From: Actinomycetes bacterium
Lineage (GTDB): Bacteria; Actinomycetota; Actinomycetes; Actinomycetales; Actinomycetaceae
Direction: 5' to 3'
DNA: 35,488 nt
Assembly (NCBI GenBank): GCA_023389315.1
Contig: JAEWEQ010000031.1
Coordinates: 1 to 35,488, forward strand
This document shows, in pieces, positions 16,468 through 24,537 of this stretch (its first letter is position 1; every line of letters begins with the position of its first letter). The notes beneath the pieces are model-generated. The model was not told the DNA's origin and did no database searches. It saw nothing but the letters and a program-made list of their open reading frames with translations. Made by a program: the position numbers and the translations under genes.

Positions 16468-17403
16468 GTGACTGCCCTAATGGTCAACGCCCTCGCATAC
16501 AGCGGCAACTACTGGTGGTGGAACACCTTCGCAGAAATGTGGACCCACCAGTTCATGGTGCGCGGCTACTTCGTCACCCTACTGGCCGCCAGCGTGTGCG
16601 CCATCCTCTCGTGCTGGCTAGTACTGGTGGGCTGGTCCCTGATGGGCGACGCCCTCTCCCACGCGGTAGTGCCCGGCATCGTACTGGCCTACCTATTCGG
16701 CGCACCCTTCTCCCTGGGAGCCTTCGCCGCCGCCCTGGTGTGCGTGGGCCTGATCGCGGTGATCCGCTCCACCTCACGCATCAAAGAAGACGCCGCCATC
16801 GGGGTGGTGTTCACGACCATGCTCGCCATCGGCTTGGCGCTGATCTCCGTCTTCCCCTCCCACATTGACCTGCAGCACATCATCTTCGGTGACCTGCTGG
16901 GCATCACCAACGCCGACATGGTGCAAGTACTGATCCTGGCGCCCCTGGCCGCCGTCATCGTGCTGTTGAAGAACCGCGACCTAACACTGTTTGCCTTCGA
17001 CCCCTCCCACGCCAGCGCCATCGGCCTGTCCACCCGCCGCCTATCGGCCCTACTACTCACCTGCCTGGCCATCACCGTGGTGGTAGCCATGCAAGCAGTA
17101 GGCGCCATCCTCATCGTCGCCCTGCTCATCATCCCCGGCGCCACCGCGTTCCTTATCACCGAGAAATTCCAACGCATGCTGTGGGTTTCCCCGCTAGTGT
17201 CGATGATGTCGGTAACCCTTGGCATCTACGTGTCCTACTGGTGGAACACCGCCTCGGGCGCCACCGTGGTGGCCGCGCACGGGCTGGTATTCGCCCTCAT
17301 CTACGCGCTCTCCCCGCGCGGCCTGCGCTCCATCTGGGTGCCGCGAGAAAAAGCAGTCGAAGCACCCACCGCACAAGACGCGGTGTTGGCGCGCAGCGCC
17401 TAA
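16468..17403 (+). CDS. Metal ABC importer permease (ABC-3 family)
   Basis: Single ABC-3 permease of the second importer (311 residues, about eight helices). The N-terminal WWWNTFAEMWTHQFMVRGYF is typical of PsaC/SitC-like proteins. It is followed by SLMGDALSHAVVPGIVLAYL (~52-71) and a late GAILIVALLIIPGATAFLI helix. The start is GTG, one base after the ATPase stop and inside the same operon. With only one permease gene it must homodimerise, as in PsaABC and ZnuABC. It ends shortly before a repeat-rich intergenic region and a long perfect palindrome. Confidence 0.94.
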   Translation: MTALMVNALAYSGNYWWWNTFAEMWTHQFMVRGYFVTLLAASVCAILSCWLVLVGWSLMGDALSHAVVPGIVLAYLFGAPFSLGAFAAALVCVGLIAVIRSTSRIKEDAAIGVVFTTMLAIGLALISVFPSHIDLQHIIFGDLLGITNADMVQVLILAPLAAVIVLLKNRDLTLFAFDPSHASAIGLSTRRLSALLLTCLAITVVVAMQAVGAILIVALLIIPGATAFLITEKFQRMLWVSPLVSMMSVTLGIYVSYWWNTASGATVVAAHGLVFALIYALSPRGLRSIWVPREKAVEAPTAQDAVLARSA

Positions 17404-17475
17404 GTGCGAGGACGGTCAGCGCGGATTTCGACACCGCGCCAGCGAGGCGGTCGGAAGGGCGCCAACTAACCAGCC

Positions 17476-17574
17476 GGACACCAACCAGCGAGCCGGGCAC
17501 TCTCACGACCGGGCACCAACCAGCCAGCCGGGCACCAACCAGCCAGCCGGGCACTCTCACGACCGGGCACCAAC
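17476..17574. repeat. Interleaved short tandem repeats
   Basis: Two unit types alternate. A is 19 bp (GGGCACCAACCAGCCAGCC) and B is 16 bp (GGGCACTCTCACGACC). The order is A' (17476-17494, diverged), B (17495-17510), A (17511-17529), A (17530-17548), B (17549-17564), partial A. Non-coding, between the permease stop and the palindrome. The units share no spacer architecture with CRISPR. Confidence 0.8.
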
Positions 17575-17600
17575 CCGACCCCGCGGGAAGTCAACATTAA

Positions 17601-17630
17601 AGGGGCGAGGACGGATCCGTCCTCGCCCCT
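17601..17630. terminator. Perfect 30-bp palindrome built from two CGAGGACG copies
   Basis: Every base of 17601-17615 pairs with 17616-17630. Each arm contains one copy of the window-wide repeat (17606-17613 forward, 17618-17625 inverted). It lies between the convergent importer permease and ddh genes, so it is placed to act as a bidirectional terminator; the bases outside it are not T-rich. Confidence 0.75.
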
Positions 17631-17645
17631 AATGCTGCCTAGACG

Positions 17646-18644
17646 CTACAGCAGTTCTTTACGCAACTGCTCCGGCGAAGACGGGGAGTACAGCGCCGGG
17701 GGAATATCGAACACCGTGTACGCACCCGCCAGCGCGCTCACCCCACCGGACTGTGAACCCGCCGCCAAACGCGCCACCGCGCGGCAAGTGGCGGTCACCA
17801 TGGCGCCGGTGAACTGCGGGTTAGACCCCAAGGTCAGCGTGAACTGGATCGACTGGTCCGCGCCCTGTGGCGTCTGGCCCGCGCGGATCACGTCCCCACC
17901 GTGAGGCATCCGAGCGTGGTCGCGCTCCATTTCTTCAGCGGAAATGAACTCAACCGTGGTGTCGTAGGGTTCGAAATAGTTCGGCATGGTGACGATCTGC
18001 TCGCGGATCTGCTCCTGGTCCGCACCCTCGGCGGCCACCACGAAACACTCACGGCGGTGCTTCTCACGCGCCGTCATCTCCCCAGCATTGCCGGCCAGCG
18101 CACTGGCCTTAGCTTCCTCCACCGGCACCGTGTACTGGATGCCGGCTGCCACGCCCTCGATACGACGAATCGCGTCGGAGTGCCCCTGGGACACCCCGCG
18201 ACCCCAGAAAGTGGTGGTTTGCCCCTGCGGGAGGACCGCTTCGGCGATAAGACGTTGGATGGAGAACAAGCCCGGGTCCCAGCCGGTGGAGATCACCGAC
18301 ACGGTGGAGTTTTGTGCACACACCTGGTTCATGGTCTCGAAATACTCGGGGATGAGGGCGTGGTTGTCGTACGAATCCACCGTGTTGAACAAGGCCGCGA
18401 ACTGCGGGCCCTGATCCGTCAGGTCGGTGGCGGAGCCACCACACAGCGCACACACATCGACCTTGCCGACATATTCAGCGGCCTGATCGACGTGCACCGC
18501 GGGGGCGAAACGAGTTTGCAAAGACTGCGGGTCGCGGCGGGTGAAGATCGCCACCAGCTCCATGTCGGGGGCGGCGTGGACGGCGGCCTCCACCGCGCGA
18601 CCGAGATTGCCGTAACCGTTAATAGCTACGCGAATGGGTTGCAT
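17646..18644 (-). CDS. ddh: meso-diaminopimelate D-dehydrogenase
   Basis: NADP-dependent enzyme (332 residues) that makes meso-diaminopimelate in one step from tetrahydrodipicolinate and ammonia, bypassing the succinyl/acetyl routes to lysine and peptidoglycan. It follows Corynebacterium glutamicum Ddh almost throughout: the Rossmann motif GYGNLGRA (10-17), CGGSATDLTDQGPQFA, NTVDSYDNH, STGWDPGLFSIQR, FWGRGVSQGHSDAIRRI and MPHGGDVI. A long in-frame extension upstream is rejected. The ATG at 18644 begins at the conserved first strand and has AAGGA ahead of it. The gene is monocistronic as far as visible. Ddh is patchily distributed in actinobacteria, so its presence is informative. Confidence 0.95.
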   Translation of the reverse strand: MQPIRVAINGYGNLGRAVEAAVHAAPDMELVAIFTRRDPQSLQTRFAPAVHVDQAAEYVGKVDVCALCGGSATDLTDQGPQFAALFNTVDSYDNHALIPEYFETMNQVCAQNSTVSVISTGWDPGLFSIQRLIAEAVLPQGQTTTFWGRGVSQGHSDAIRRIEGVAAGIQYTVPVEEAKASALAGNAGEMTAREKHRRECFVVAAEGADQEQIREQIVTMPNYFEPYDTTVEFISAEEMERDHARMPHGGDVIRAGQTPQGADQSIQFTLTLGSNPQFTGAMVTATCRAVARLAAGSQSGGVSALAGAYTVFDIPPALYSPSSPEQLRKELL

Positions 18645-18756
18645 GATGAAAAATCCTTCTTTCCTTAAAGCTTTAGGATGCACCGATTGTGCCACCGCTA
18701 GTTTCCATGCTCCTAGCGGGAGAGGTGTTTTATAAACTTCGTCACGCGAATTTGTG

Positions 18757-19518
18757 TCAGTATGTGGAACGGTCTGTTTCGCTCGAGGGCGGGGTGGGCC
18801 TTGGCGAGGTCGCGGGAGGGGCAGCGATGGGCGCGGGGGTAGACGGATCGGCGAGGGCGGGTACGTCCTCGCTAAAGCGCGCCTGACGCAAATGCCACCA
18901 GCGTTCCAACGACACCGCAAACCACACGCCGGTCGCCCCCAAAATCGCCCCCGCAGTCACGTCCGTCAAGAAATGCGCCCCCACGTACACGCGCGAAACC
19001 GCCACCAAGGCCACCGCCACCGACCCCACGATGAAACCCACATGCCGGCTGGCGCGCGGCACCACCACCAGCACCACAGCGGACGCCAACGCCGCGGCGA
19101 AAGCAGTGTGCCCAGAGGGGAAAGACAACTGACCGACCTGCGGAGAAATGGGGTCAAACAACAGTGCCGCGTCCGGGCGCGGGCGGCTCACCAGGGGCTT
19201 AATTAGCGCGGCAAAACCCCAGCCGGCACCCGTCAAAGCTAACAAACGCAACCCCGCCACTAGGCTCCGCCACCAGCCGACCACTAAAGCCAACACGCCC
19301 GTGATGATCACAGCCCCCAGCGGTGACAACCCCACCGCGATGCCTTCAAAAATGGTCGACCACGGCTCACGTTGATGCAGCGTGAACCAGATGGAAAGGG
19401 CTATCTCGCTGGAGTTCAGATCAGTGGCGGTAATGACCATCCCAATGGCGGCAAACACCGCCAACACCAGGGGAGGGACCCACAGGCCGCGACGCTGAGC
19501 AATCGTTAAAGCAGACAA
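18757..19518 (-). CDS. PAP2-family phosphatase
   Basis: Integral membrane phosphatase of the PAP2/BcrC type (253 residues, about six helices), likely acting on lipid phosphates such as undecaprenyl pyrophosphate or phosphatidic acid outside the membrane. All three catalytic blocks are present: KPLVSRPRP (107-115), FPSGHTAF (133-140, His137) and SRVYVGAHFLTD (175-186, nucleophile His182). The last ~35 residues are a proline/alanine-rich cytoplasmic tail, and part of the CGAGGACG repeat is encoded there. The start is TTG at 19518. GGAGG lies 10 nt upstream, inside the end of gluQ, and the gap is 3 nt, so the two are probably co-translated. Confidence 0.9.
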   Translation of the reverse strand: MSALTIAQRRGLWVPPLVLAVFAAIGMVITATDLNSSEIALSIWFTLHQREPWSTIFEGIAVGLSPLGAVIITGVLALVVGWWRSLVAGLRLLALTGAGWGFAALIKPLVSRPRPDAALLFDPISPQVGQLSFPSGHTAFAAALASAVVLVVVPRASRHVGFIVGSVAVALVAVSRVYVGAHFLTDVTAGAILGATGVWFAVSLERWWHLRQARFSEDVPALADPSTPAPIAAPPATSPRPTPPSSETDRSTY

Positions 19519-19521
19519 ACT

Positions 19522-20565
19522 TCACTTACCTCCACTAGTTCCCTCGCCCGTGGCGGCGTCGGGCGTGCTTTGCGAGGACGGGGCCGGCGCGGTTGCGTCG
19601 GCGGGGGTAGCGCCGAGCATGCTTTGCGAGGGCGGGGACGGCGCGGTTGCGTCGGCGGGGGTAGCAGCCGGCGGGATGAAGACCCACGGCTCGCGCGGCA
19701 TTCGCGCCACCTCGAAAGCCTGCAAAAACTCCCCAGCGCTGTCCACGTCCTCGTCAATCCCCACGGACGCAGCCATCTCACGCCACACCCGCACCAAGGT
19801 CCACCCCGCTGCCAACAACTGCGGCAAAGTCACCGCCCCGTCACGCTTCGCCAAACGCGCCCCCTCGGTATTCAACACCAGCGGCACGTGCGCGTAAGTG
19901 GGCTCGGGAAGGCCCAGCTCGCGCGCCAGATACGCCTGCGTGGGAGCGGTGAAGAGCAAATCATCGCCGCGTACCACCTGATCCACCCCCTGGAAAGCGT
20001 CGTCAACCACCACCGCCAGGTTGTAGGCCACCGCCCCGTCACCGCGCTGCAACACCACGCAATCAATCGGCTCACTGACCTGCCCGTGCAACTCATCAGT
20101 GGCACTCCACGACTCCACCGCCGGACGCAAACGCAACGCCGGGGCGCGACCCAAATCAGCCAGACGCTGGCGCTGGGCCTGCCGCTGCGCGGCCGACAGG
20201 TGCAGACACGTGCCCGGATAGAAACCCGGTGGCGTGTGCGGGGCGCGCGCCGCTGCCGCGATGTCACGCCGCGAACAGTAGCACTCGAACAGGCGGCCCG
20301 CGGCCTGCAGCTGCGCCAACGCAGCTAGATGCTCGCGGCGGCGCGAAGACTGCATCAACACCGGGCCATCCCAATCCAGACCTAACAGCTCCAGGTGCTC
20401 CACCTGGCGGTCGGCGGCCCCGGGTTGGACCCGGTCAATGTCCTCCACGCGCAGCACGAAATCGCGTCCGCTGCGGCGTGCCCACACCCACGCTAACGCG
20501 GCGGTACGCAGGTTACCGATATGCATGTCGCCCGACGGGCTGGGGGCGAAACGACCTGCACTCAT
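19522..20565 (-). CDS. gluQ: Glutamyl-Q tRNA(Asp) synthetase
   Basis: A GluRS paralogue lacking the anticodon-binding half (347 residues). In other bacteria it attaches glutamate to queuosine at the wobble base of tRNA-Asp. The class I signature HIGN is at 15-18, the KMSKS-equivalent RLAKRDGA at 237-244. The zinc-site pattern CYC (95-97) with Y116/C120 in FYPGTC is the GluQRS arrangement. AGGAAAAG lies 8 nt upstream of the ATG. After the catalytic core (to ~300) there is a low-complexity Ala/Pro/Ser/Thr tail containing two 18-residue repeats (ATPADATAP units). The tail comes from a 54-bp DNA duplication and is probably dispensable. It is followed by the PAP2 gene. Confidence 0.93.
   Translation of the reverse strand: MSAGRFAPSPSGDMHIGNLRTAALAWVWARRSGRDFVLRVEDIDRVQPGAADRQVEHLELLGLDWDGPVLMQSSRRREHLAALAQLQAAGRLFECYCSRRDIAAAARAPHTPPGFYPGTCLHLSAAQRQAQRQRLADLGRAPALRLRPAVESWSATDELHGQVSEPIDCVVLQRGDGAVAYNLAVVVDDAFQGVDQVVRGDDLLFTAPTQAYLARELGLPEPTYAHVPLVLNTEGARLAKRDGAVTLPQLLAAGWTLVRVWREMAASVGIDEDVDSAGEFLQAFEVARMPREPWVFIPPAATPADATAPSPPSQSMLGATPADATAPAPSSQSTPDAATGEGTSGGK
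19566..19665. repeat. 54-bp tandem duplication in the gluQ 3' end
   Basis: A unit starting TGCTTTGCGAGG at 19566 recurs at 19620 with few changes. The first copy contains a full CGAGGACG motif (19573-19580), which is mutated to CGAGGGCG in the second. It encodes the repeated tail of the synthetase. Confidence 0.85.
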
Positions 20566-20730
20566 CGCGTACTTTTCCTAACTGGGTGGGTTGGTGGGGC
20601 GAGTGACCCGATGGGGTGGTGCGCGCAAAAAAGTGCGCAAAACCGCATTCTATATGAAGAAGATGGCAGTGCGTCGGGCAGAGGCGTTAGGTAAAATCTT
20701 CATAAACTGTAGTCTGCCTTGAGGAAACCC

Positions 20731-22110
20731 GTGGCCTTCAACGACCCGAGTAAGATCCAACCCAGCCGCTACCAACCAACCTCGCGTCGCCGCCACGTCG
20801 CCGGAGACACCATCGGGGTGCGAAAAGCCAGAGACGCTTTCCACCGTGGCCACCCACTGCGCCACATCCCCCGCAACGCCAGCGGACACGGCGGTACCCA
20901 ATGGTCACGCCTGCGCAAATCCCTAGCCAACCTGCCCCATCGCCTCTCGGATGACACCACTGGTGGCATGCTCCTCATCGGCGCCGCAGTGGCAGCCATC
21001 CTGATCGCCAACTCTCCGATCCGCCACTGGTATTCAGCGCTGTCCCACTACGAGTTCGGCCCCGAATCTTTGCACCTACACCTGTCGGTACACCACTGGG
21101 CCGCCGACGGGATACTAGCGATCTTCTTCTTCGTGGTCGGCCTGGAACTTAAAACCGAGTTCGTCACCGGGTCCCTGCGCGACGTCCGCCAAGCCCTGCT
21201 ACCCATGATCGCTGCCGCCGGTGGCGTCATCGGCCCATCCCTGATTTACCTGTTCGTGCAGGAAGTGACATCCTCTCCGCACCTGAACGGCTGGGCCATT
21301 CCCTCCGCCACCGACATTGCCTTCGCGGTGGCACTACTGGCAGTGTTCGGAAAAGGTCTACCCCCCGCGGTGCGTACCTTCCTGCTGACCTTGGCAGTGG
21401 TAGATGACCTGCTGGTGATCGTCATCATTGCGCTGTTCTACTCCAACAGCATCGACTTGAAATACTTGGCTATCTCCCTCGTGGTAGTGGCAATCTTTGC
21501 TGCCCTCACCCACCGCCGCCTCACCCAATGGTGGCTACTGGTGCCCCTAGCGCTAGTGGCGTGGTGGGCGATGCACGCTTCCGGCGTTCACGCCACCATC
21601 GCCGCAGTCGCCCTCGGCCTGGTAGTCCCCGCCCGCCGCCAACGCGACGAAGAACAAATGACGCACCGCTTCGCCCACTTCTGGGCCCCCATCTCCGCGG
21701 GCCTGGCGGTCCCCGTGTTCGCATTCTTCGCCGCCGGCATCAACGTGGTCGACTCTGGTGGTATCGGCGAGGTCCTAGCCGACCCCGTGTCCATCGGCAT
21801 CATGGTGGGCCTGCCGCTGGGCAAACTCCTGGGCATCTGGGGCACCGTGATGGTACTGACCCGCTTCACTTCGCTGCGCCTGGGCAACGGGGTCGACGGG
21901 GAAGACATTTTCGCTGTCGCCCTCCTGGCCGGTATCGGCTTCACCGTCGCCCTGCTGGTCGCCTCCCTGGCGTTCCCCGCCGGCAGTGCGCAAGCCGACC
22001 ACGCCGCCATGGGCGTGATCCTGGGTACCTTGATTTCCGCCGTCGGCGGTTCGATCGCCCTGCGTCGGCGCGTAGCAGTACATGTACGAGGACGGGCCGC
22101 CCACCGCTAA
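20731..22110 (+). CDS. nhaA: Na+/H+ antiporter NhaA
   Basis: Membrane antiporter that exports sodium in exchange for protons, important under salt or alkaline stress. The chain is 459 residues from the GTG at 20731, which has GAGGA 5 nt upstream; a TTG four codons earlier is less likely. A basic, hydrophilic N-terminus of ~70 residues precedes TTGGMLLIGAAVAAILIANS, the usual first NhaA helix. Family blocks include FFFVVGLELKTEF, PSATDIAFAVALLAVFGK and AVVDDLLVIVIIALFYS. Asp225/Asp226 correspond to the ion-binding Asp163/Asp164 of E. coli NhaA. VGLPLGKLLGIWG and LLAGIGFTVALLVASLAF also match. It stands alone, tail to tail with an ABC permease gene. Confidence 0.95.
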   Translation: MAFNDPSKIQPSRYQPTSRRRHVAGDTIGVRKARDAFHRGHPLRHIPRNASGHGGTQWSRLRKSLANLPHRLSDDTTGGMLLIGAAVAAILIANSPIRHWYSALSHYEFGPESLHLHLSVHHWAADGILAIFFFVVGLELKTEFVTGSLRDVRQALLPMIAAAGGVIGPSLIYLFVQEVTSSPHLNGWAIPSATDIAFAVALLAVFGKGLPPAVRTFLLTLAVVDDLLVIVIIALFYSNSIDLKYLAISLVVVAIFAALTHRRLTQWWLLVPLALVAWWAMHASGVHATIAAVALGLVVPARRQRDEEQMTHRFAHFWAPISAGLAVPVFAFFAAGINVVDSGGIGEVLADPVSIGIMVGLPLGKLLGIWGTVMVLTRFTSLRLGNGVDGEDIFAVALLAGIGFTVALLVASLAFPAGSAQADHAAMGVILGTLISAVGGSIALRRRVAVHVRGRAAHR

Positions 22111-22149
22111 CCGCCGCTGCGTCCCAGCGCGCCGGGCTGGTACGCGGAC

Positions 22150-23598
22150 TTAGAAAGTGGCAGCCTGTTCCAAATCCGGGCCCACCACCCGGGTTTGTAG
22201 CGGCGCCAACCAGTGGTTTGCCACCACCGTGACCACCACGGTGGTGGCAAACACTGCGGCCAGCAAGAACGCCACCTCCCACGGCAACGCCGTCAGCGGC
22301 TGCTGCGGTAGCACCATCACCGCCGCCATCGCGATCGCCACTAAGAACCCCAACAACTGGGGCAGCAAGATCTGACACAACCGGGCCTGCGTCAACGCCC
22401 TCGGCTCCAACCCCATCATCAGCAAGGTTTCGGACTGCGGACCGCGGTTAATGATGACGGTGGCCTGCTCCAAAGATGCCGACACCACCGACACCACAAC
22501 CACACCCACGCACACCAGGAGCAAACCGATCACGGTGTCACGCTGGAGCAAATCCGCTAGGAAATCGGGAACGACCGCGGGCGTGATGACGGACCCATCG
22601 CCCTCGGCAATCACCGCAATCAGGTCGTGCGGGCGCGCCCCCAACGTCAACGCCAGGAACATGATGAGGGAAGCCGGCGCCACTGCCAGCGCCGCAGAAC
22701 GCGCGTTCGCTTGCAGCCACCCGCCTGCCAACAGCAGATTCACGCGGGGCCGGCGGGCGAGGATGGTGCCGACCAGGTACAGCGCTGCCGGTGCCAGGAA
22801 ACCCACCACCAGCACCACCGCGGCCACCAAAATCGTCAGATCCCAGGTGAACGCACCCGCGGAGGTAGCGAACCCCACCAGCGTGGCGAGCGCAATCGCC
22901 CCCACACCGACCGCTATCGCTGCGGGGGAGAAAAGGCGGAACCTGCGTTCTGCTTCCAAGCGACGGCGCGACAGGCGCGCGGAACTAAAAGACGACAAGG
23001 TGGCGAAAATCGTTACCGTCACCAGCAGTAGCGCCGTGTTAAGCCAACTGGACCAGCCGATCATTACCTCCGCACCCGACACTAAGGAACCTTGGAACTC
23101 CAGCATCTGCCACAGGTAAAAGGAAGTGAAATACAGTAGCGTGCCCGCCCCCAGGCCCAGCAGCATCTGCACCAACACCACCACCAAGATGATCAGCTGA
23201 GCGTGGAAACGCCCCAAGCCCAACAGGCGCAAGTGGCGTAGGATCTGGCTGCGTGAACGCGCCGCCACCGCCGCCGCGGAAGCCCCCAAAGACAGGGCCG
23301 GCAACACCGTGATGAAGAAGGCGAAACCAGTTATCACCTGGTAAGAAAGCAAGAACGCATCCAGCACCTGCGGGTCCGAGCTAGAAGAAGCTTCCGCTAA
23401 ACGCTGCAGCCCGGTGGTGATTGGCTCCTTCGGGGCTTGCGCTCGCGAATGAAATAGGGAGGCGGCTCCCGCGAGGAGCAGCAGGATCGCGGTGGCGACC
23501 GCGAAACCGAAAATCGCCAAGGTATCCAGCCAGGCGCGCCCCCGGTCGGAAGTCAGGCGGGCCCGCTCCAACGTCCACAGCAAACGCATGCCGGTCAC
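22150..23598 (-). CDS. FtsX/MacB-type ABC transporter permease
   Basis: A 482-residue membrane protein with about ten hydrophobic segments, arranged as two FtsX-like halves joined by a cytoplasmic/extracytoplasmic middle region. It starts with a short cytoplasmic LWTLERARLTSDRGRAWLDT stretch. Its start overlaps the ATPase stop by 4 nt. Together they form a two-component ABC system of the LolCD/MacB/antimicrobial-peptide type, which pulls lipids, peptides or drugs out of the membrane. No binding protein or two-component regulator is next to it, and the substrate is unknown. Confidence 0.82.
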   Translation of the reverse strand: MTGMRLLWTLERARLTSDRGRAWLDTLAIFGFAVATAILLLLAGAASLFHSRAQAPKEPITTGLQRLAEASSSSDPQVLDAFLLSYQVITGFAFFITVLPALSLGASAAAVAARSRSQILRHLRLLGLGRFHAQLIILVVVLVQMLLGLGAGTLLYFTSFYLWQMLEFQGSLVSGAEVMIGWSSWLNTALLLVTVTIFATLSSFSSARLSRRRLEAERRFRLFSPAAIAVGVGAIALATLVGFATSAGAFTWDLTILVAAVVLVVGFLAPAALYLVGTILARRPRVNLLLAGGWLQANARSAALAVAPASLIMFLALTLGARPHDLIAVIAEGDGSVITPAVVPDFLADLLQRDTVIGLLLVCVGVVVVSVVSASLEQATVIINRGPQSETLLMMGLEPRALTQARLCQILLPQLLGFLVAIAMAAVMVLPQQPLTALPWEVAFLLAAVFATTVVVTVVANHWLAPLQTRVVGPDLEQAATF

Positions 23599-24422
23599 GA
23601 GTGCGCCCCCGGAGCTTCGGTGGCGGGCAGTGGCGGGACGCTAGGCGGAGCGGGGACGGCGTTCGACGTGGGGCTGGCGGGCACACCCTGCGTGGCCGCG
23701 ACCTGCGACGGCGCGAGAACTGACGTCCCGTGGCCGGCGCAATCACGCGAACGCACCGCCCCGTCCTCGATATGAATAACCTCCCCGCACCACTTCGCCA
23801 CGTTCGGATCATGCGTGACCACCACCAGGGCGGCCCCCGTCGACCGCGCCTGCGAAACCAACAACTCCATCACCTTCTGGCTGCTGGCCTGATCCAACGC
23901 CCCCGTGGGTTCGTCAGCGAAAATCACATCCGGCTGGCCCACCAGGGCGCGGGCAACGGAAACCAACTGCGCCTCCCCGCCCGAAAGGTCATAGCAGCGA
24001 GTGCCCGCAGCAGAACGAAAACCCACCTGCTCAAGCATGGCGGTGGCCTGCTCGCGGGCCACCGTCGGACAAATGCCACGCACCAGCAGCGCCAACGCCA
24101 CGTTGTCGCGCGCCGTCAACTCCGGCATCAACTGGGCGTCTTGGAACACGAAACCAAAATGGTCACGGCGCAACTGCGCGCGGCCGGCGTCCGTCAGGCG
24201 CGTTAAGTCAGAACCATTGAAACTCACCGACCCCTGATCGGGCCGCACAATCCCCGCCAACGTCAGCAACAGCGTGGTCTTGCCCGCCCCCGACGGCCCC
24301 ATGACGGCAACCGTGTCGCCCTGGTGCAAATGGAAATCCACCGACTGCAGAGCCGTCCTCGCGCGGTAAGTCTTAGTGAGGCGGCGAGCAGTCAAAATCG
24401 GCGGAGGTTTCATCTGTTCCAT
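23595..24422 (-). CDS. MacB/LolD-type ABC transporter ATP-binding protein
   Basis: ATPase of 275 residues. Walker A GPSGAGKTT is at 42-50, the Q-loop in FGFVFQDAQLMPELTARDNV, the signature LSGGEAQLVSVARAL at ~146, Walker B VIFADEPTGALD at ~166, and the switch His in VVVTHDPN. The FQ-x-x-x-L-x-P-x-L-T-x-x-(D/E)NV and ADEPTGALD phrases are characteristic of the MacB/LolD/BceA branch. The last ~55 residues are a Pro/Ala/Ser-rich tail with no domain. It is the first gene of a two-gene operon with the overlapping permease, and diverges from crcB. Confidence 0.93.
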   Translation of the reverse strand: MEQMKPPPILTARRLTKTYRARTALQSVDFHLHQGDTVAVMGPSGAGKTTLLLTLAGIVRPDQGSVSFNGSDLTRLTDAGRAQLRRDHFGFVFQDAQLMPELTARDNVALALLVRGICPTVAREQATAMLEQVGFRSAAGTRCYDLSGGEAQLVSVARALVGQPDVIFADEPTGALDQASSQKVMELLVSQARSTGAALVVVTHDPNVAKWCGEVIHIEDGAVRSRDCAGHGTSVLAPSQVAATQGVPASPTSNAVPAPPSVPPLPATEAPGAHS

Positions 24423-24537
24423 GCCGCCATTTTCGTATGTTTCAAGAGTTAATCCAAGTTCCGGCGCGGGCTGCCTTAGCGCTCACACCTGCTGGCCGAG
24501 CCCCCACCGCCAAAGGCCACAGACATATGATGGAAAC

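Noticed and set aside
17476..17574. CRISPR array
   Set aside because: Units are directly adjacent with no unique spacers, and there are no cas genes nearby.
18645..18920. Upstream extension of ddh to a 424-residue protein
   Set aside because: The extra residues are Arg/Pro-rich, overlap the PAP2 gene in another frame and precede the conserved first strand; ATG 18644 has a proper ribosome site.
24423..24537. Fluoride riboswitch ahead of crcB
   Set aside because: I looked for the GGNGAUGGC...GCUGAUG pattern and pseudoknot elements and saw none; a -10-like element 6 nt before the start leaves no room for a leader.
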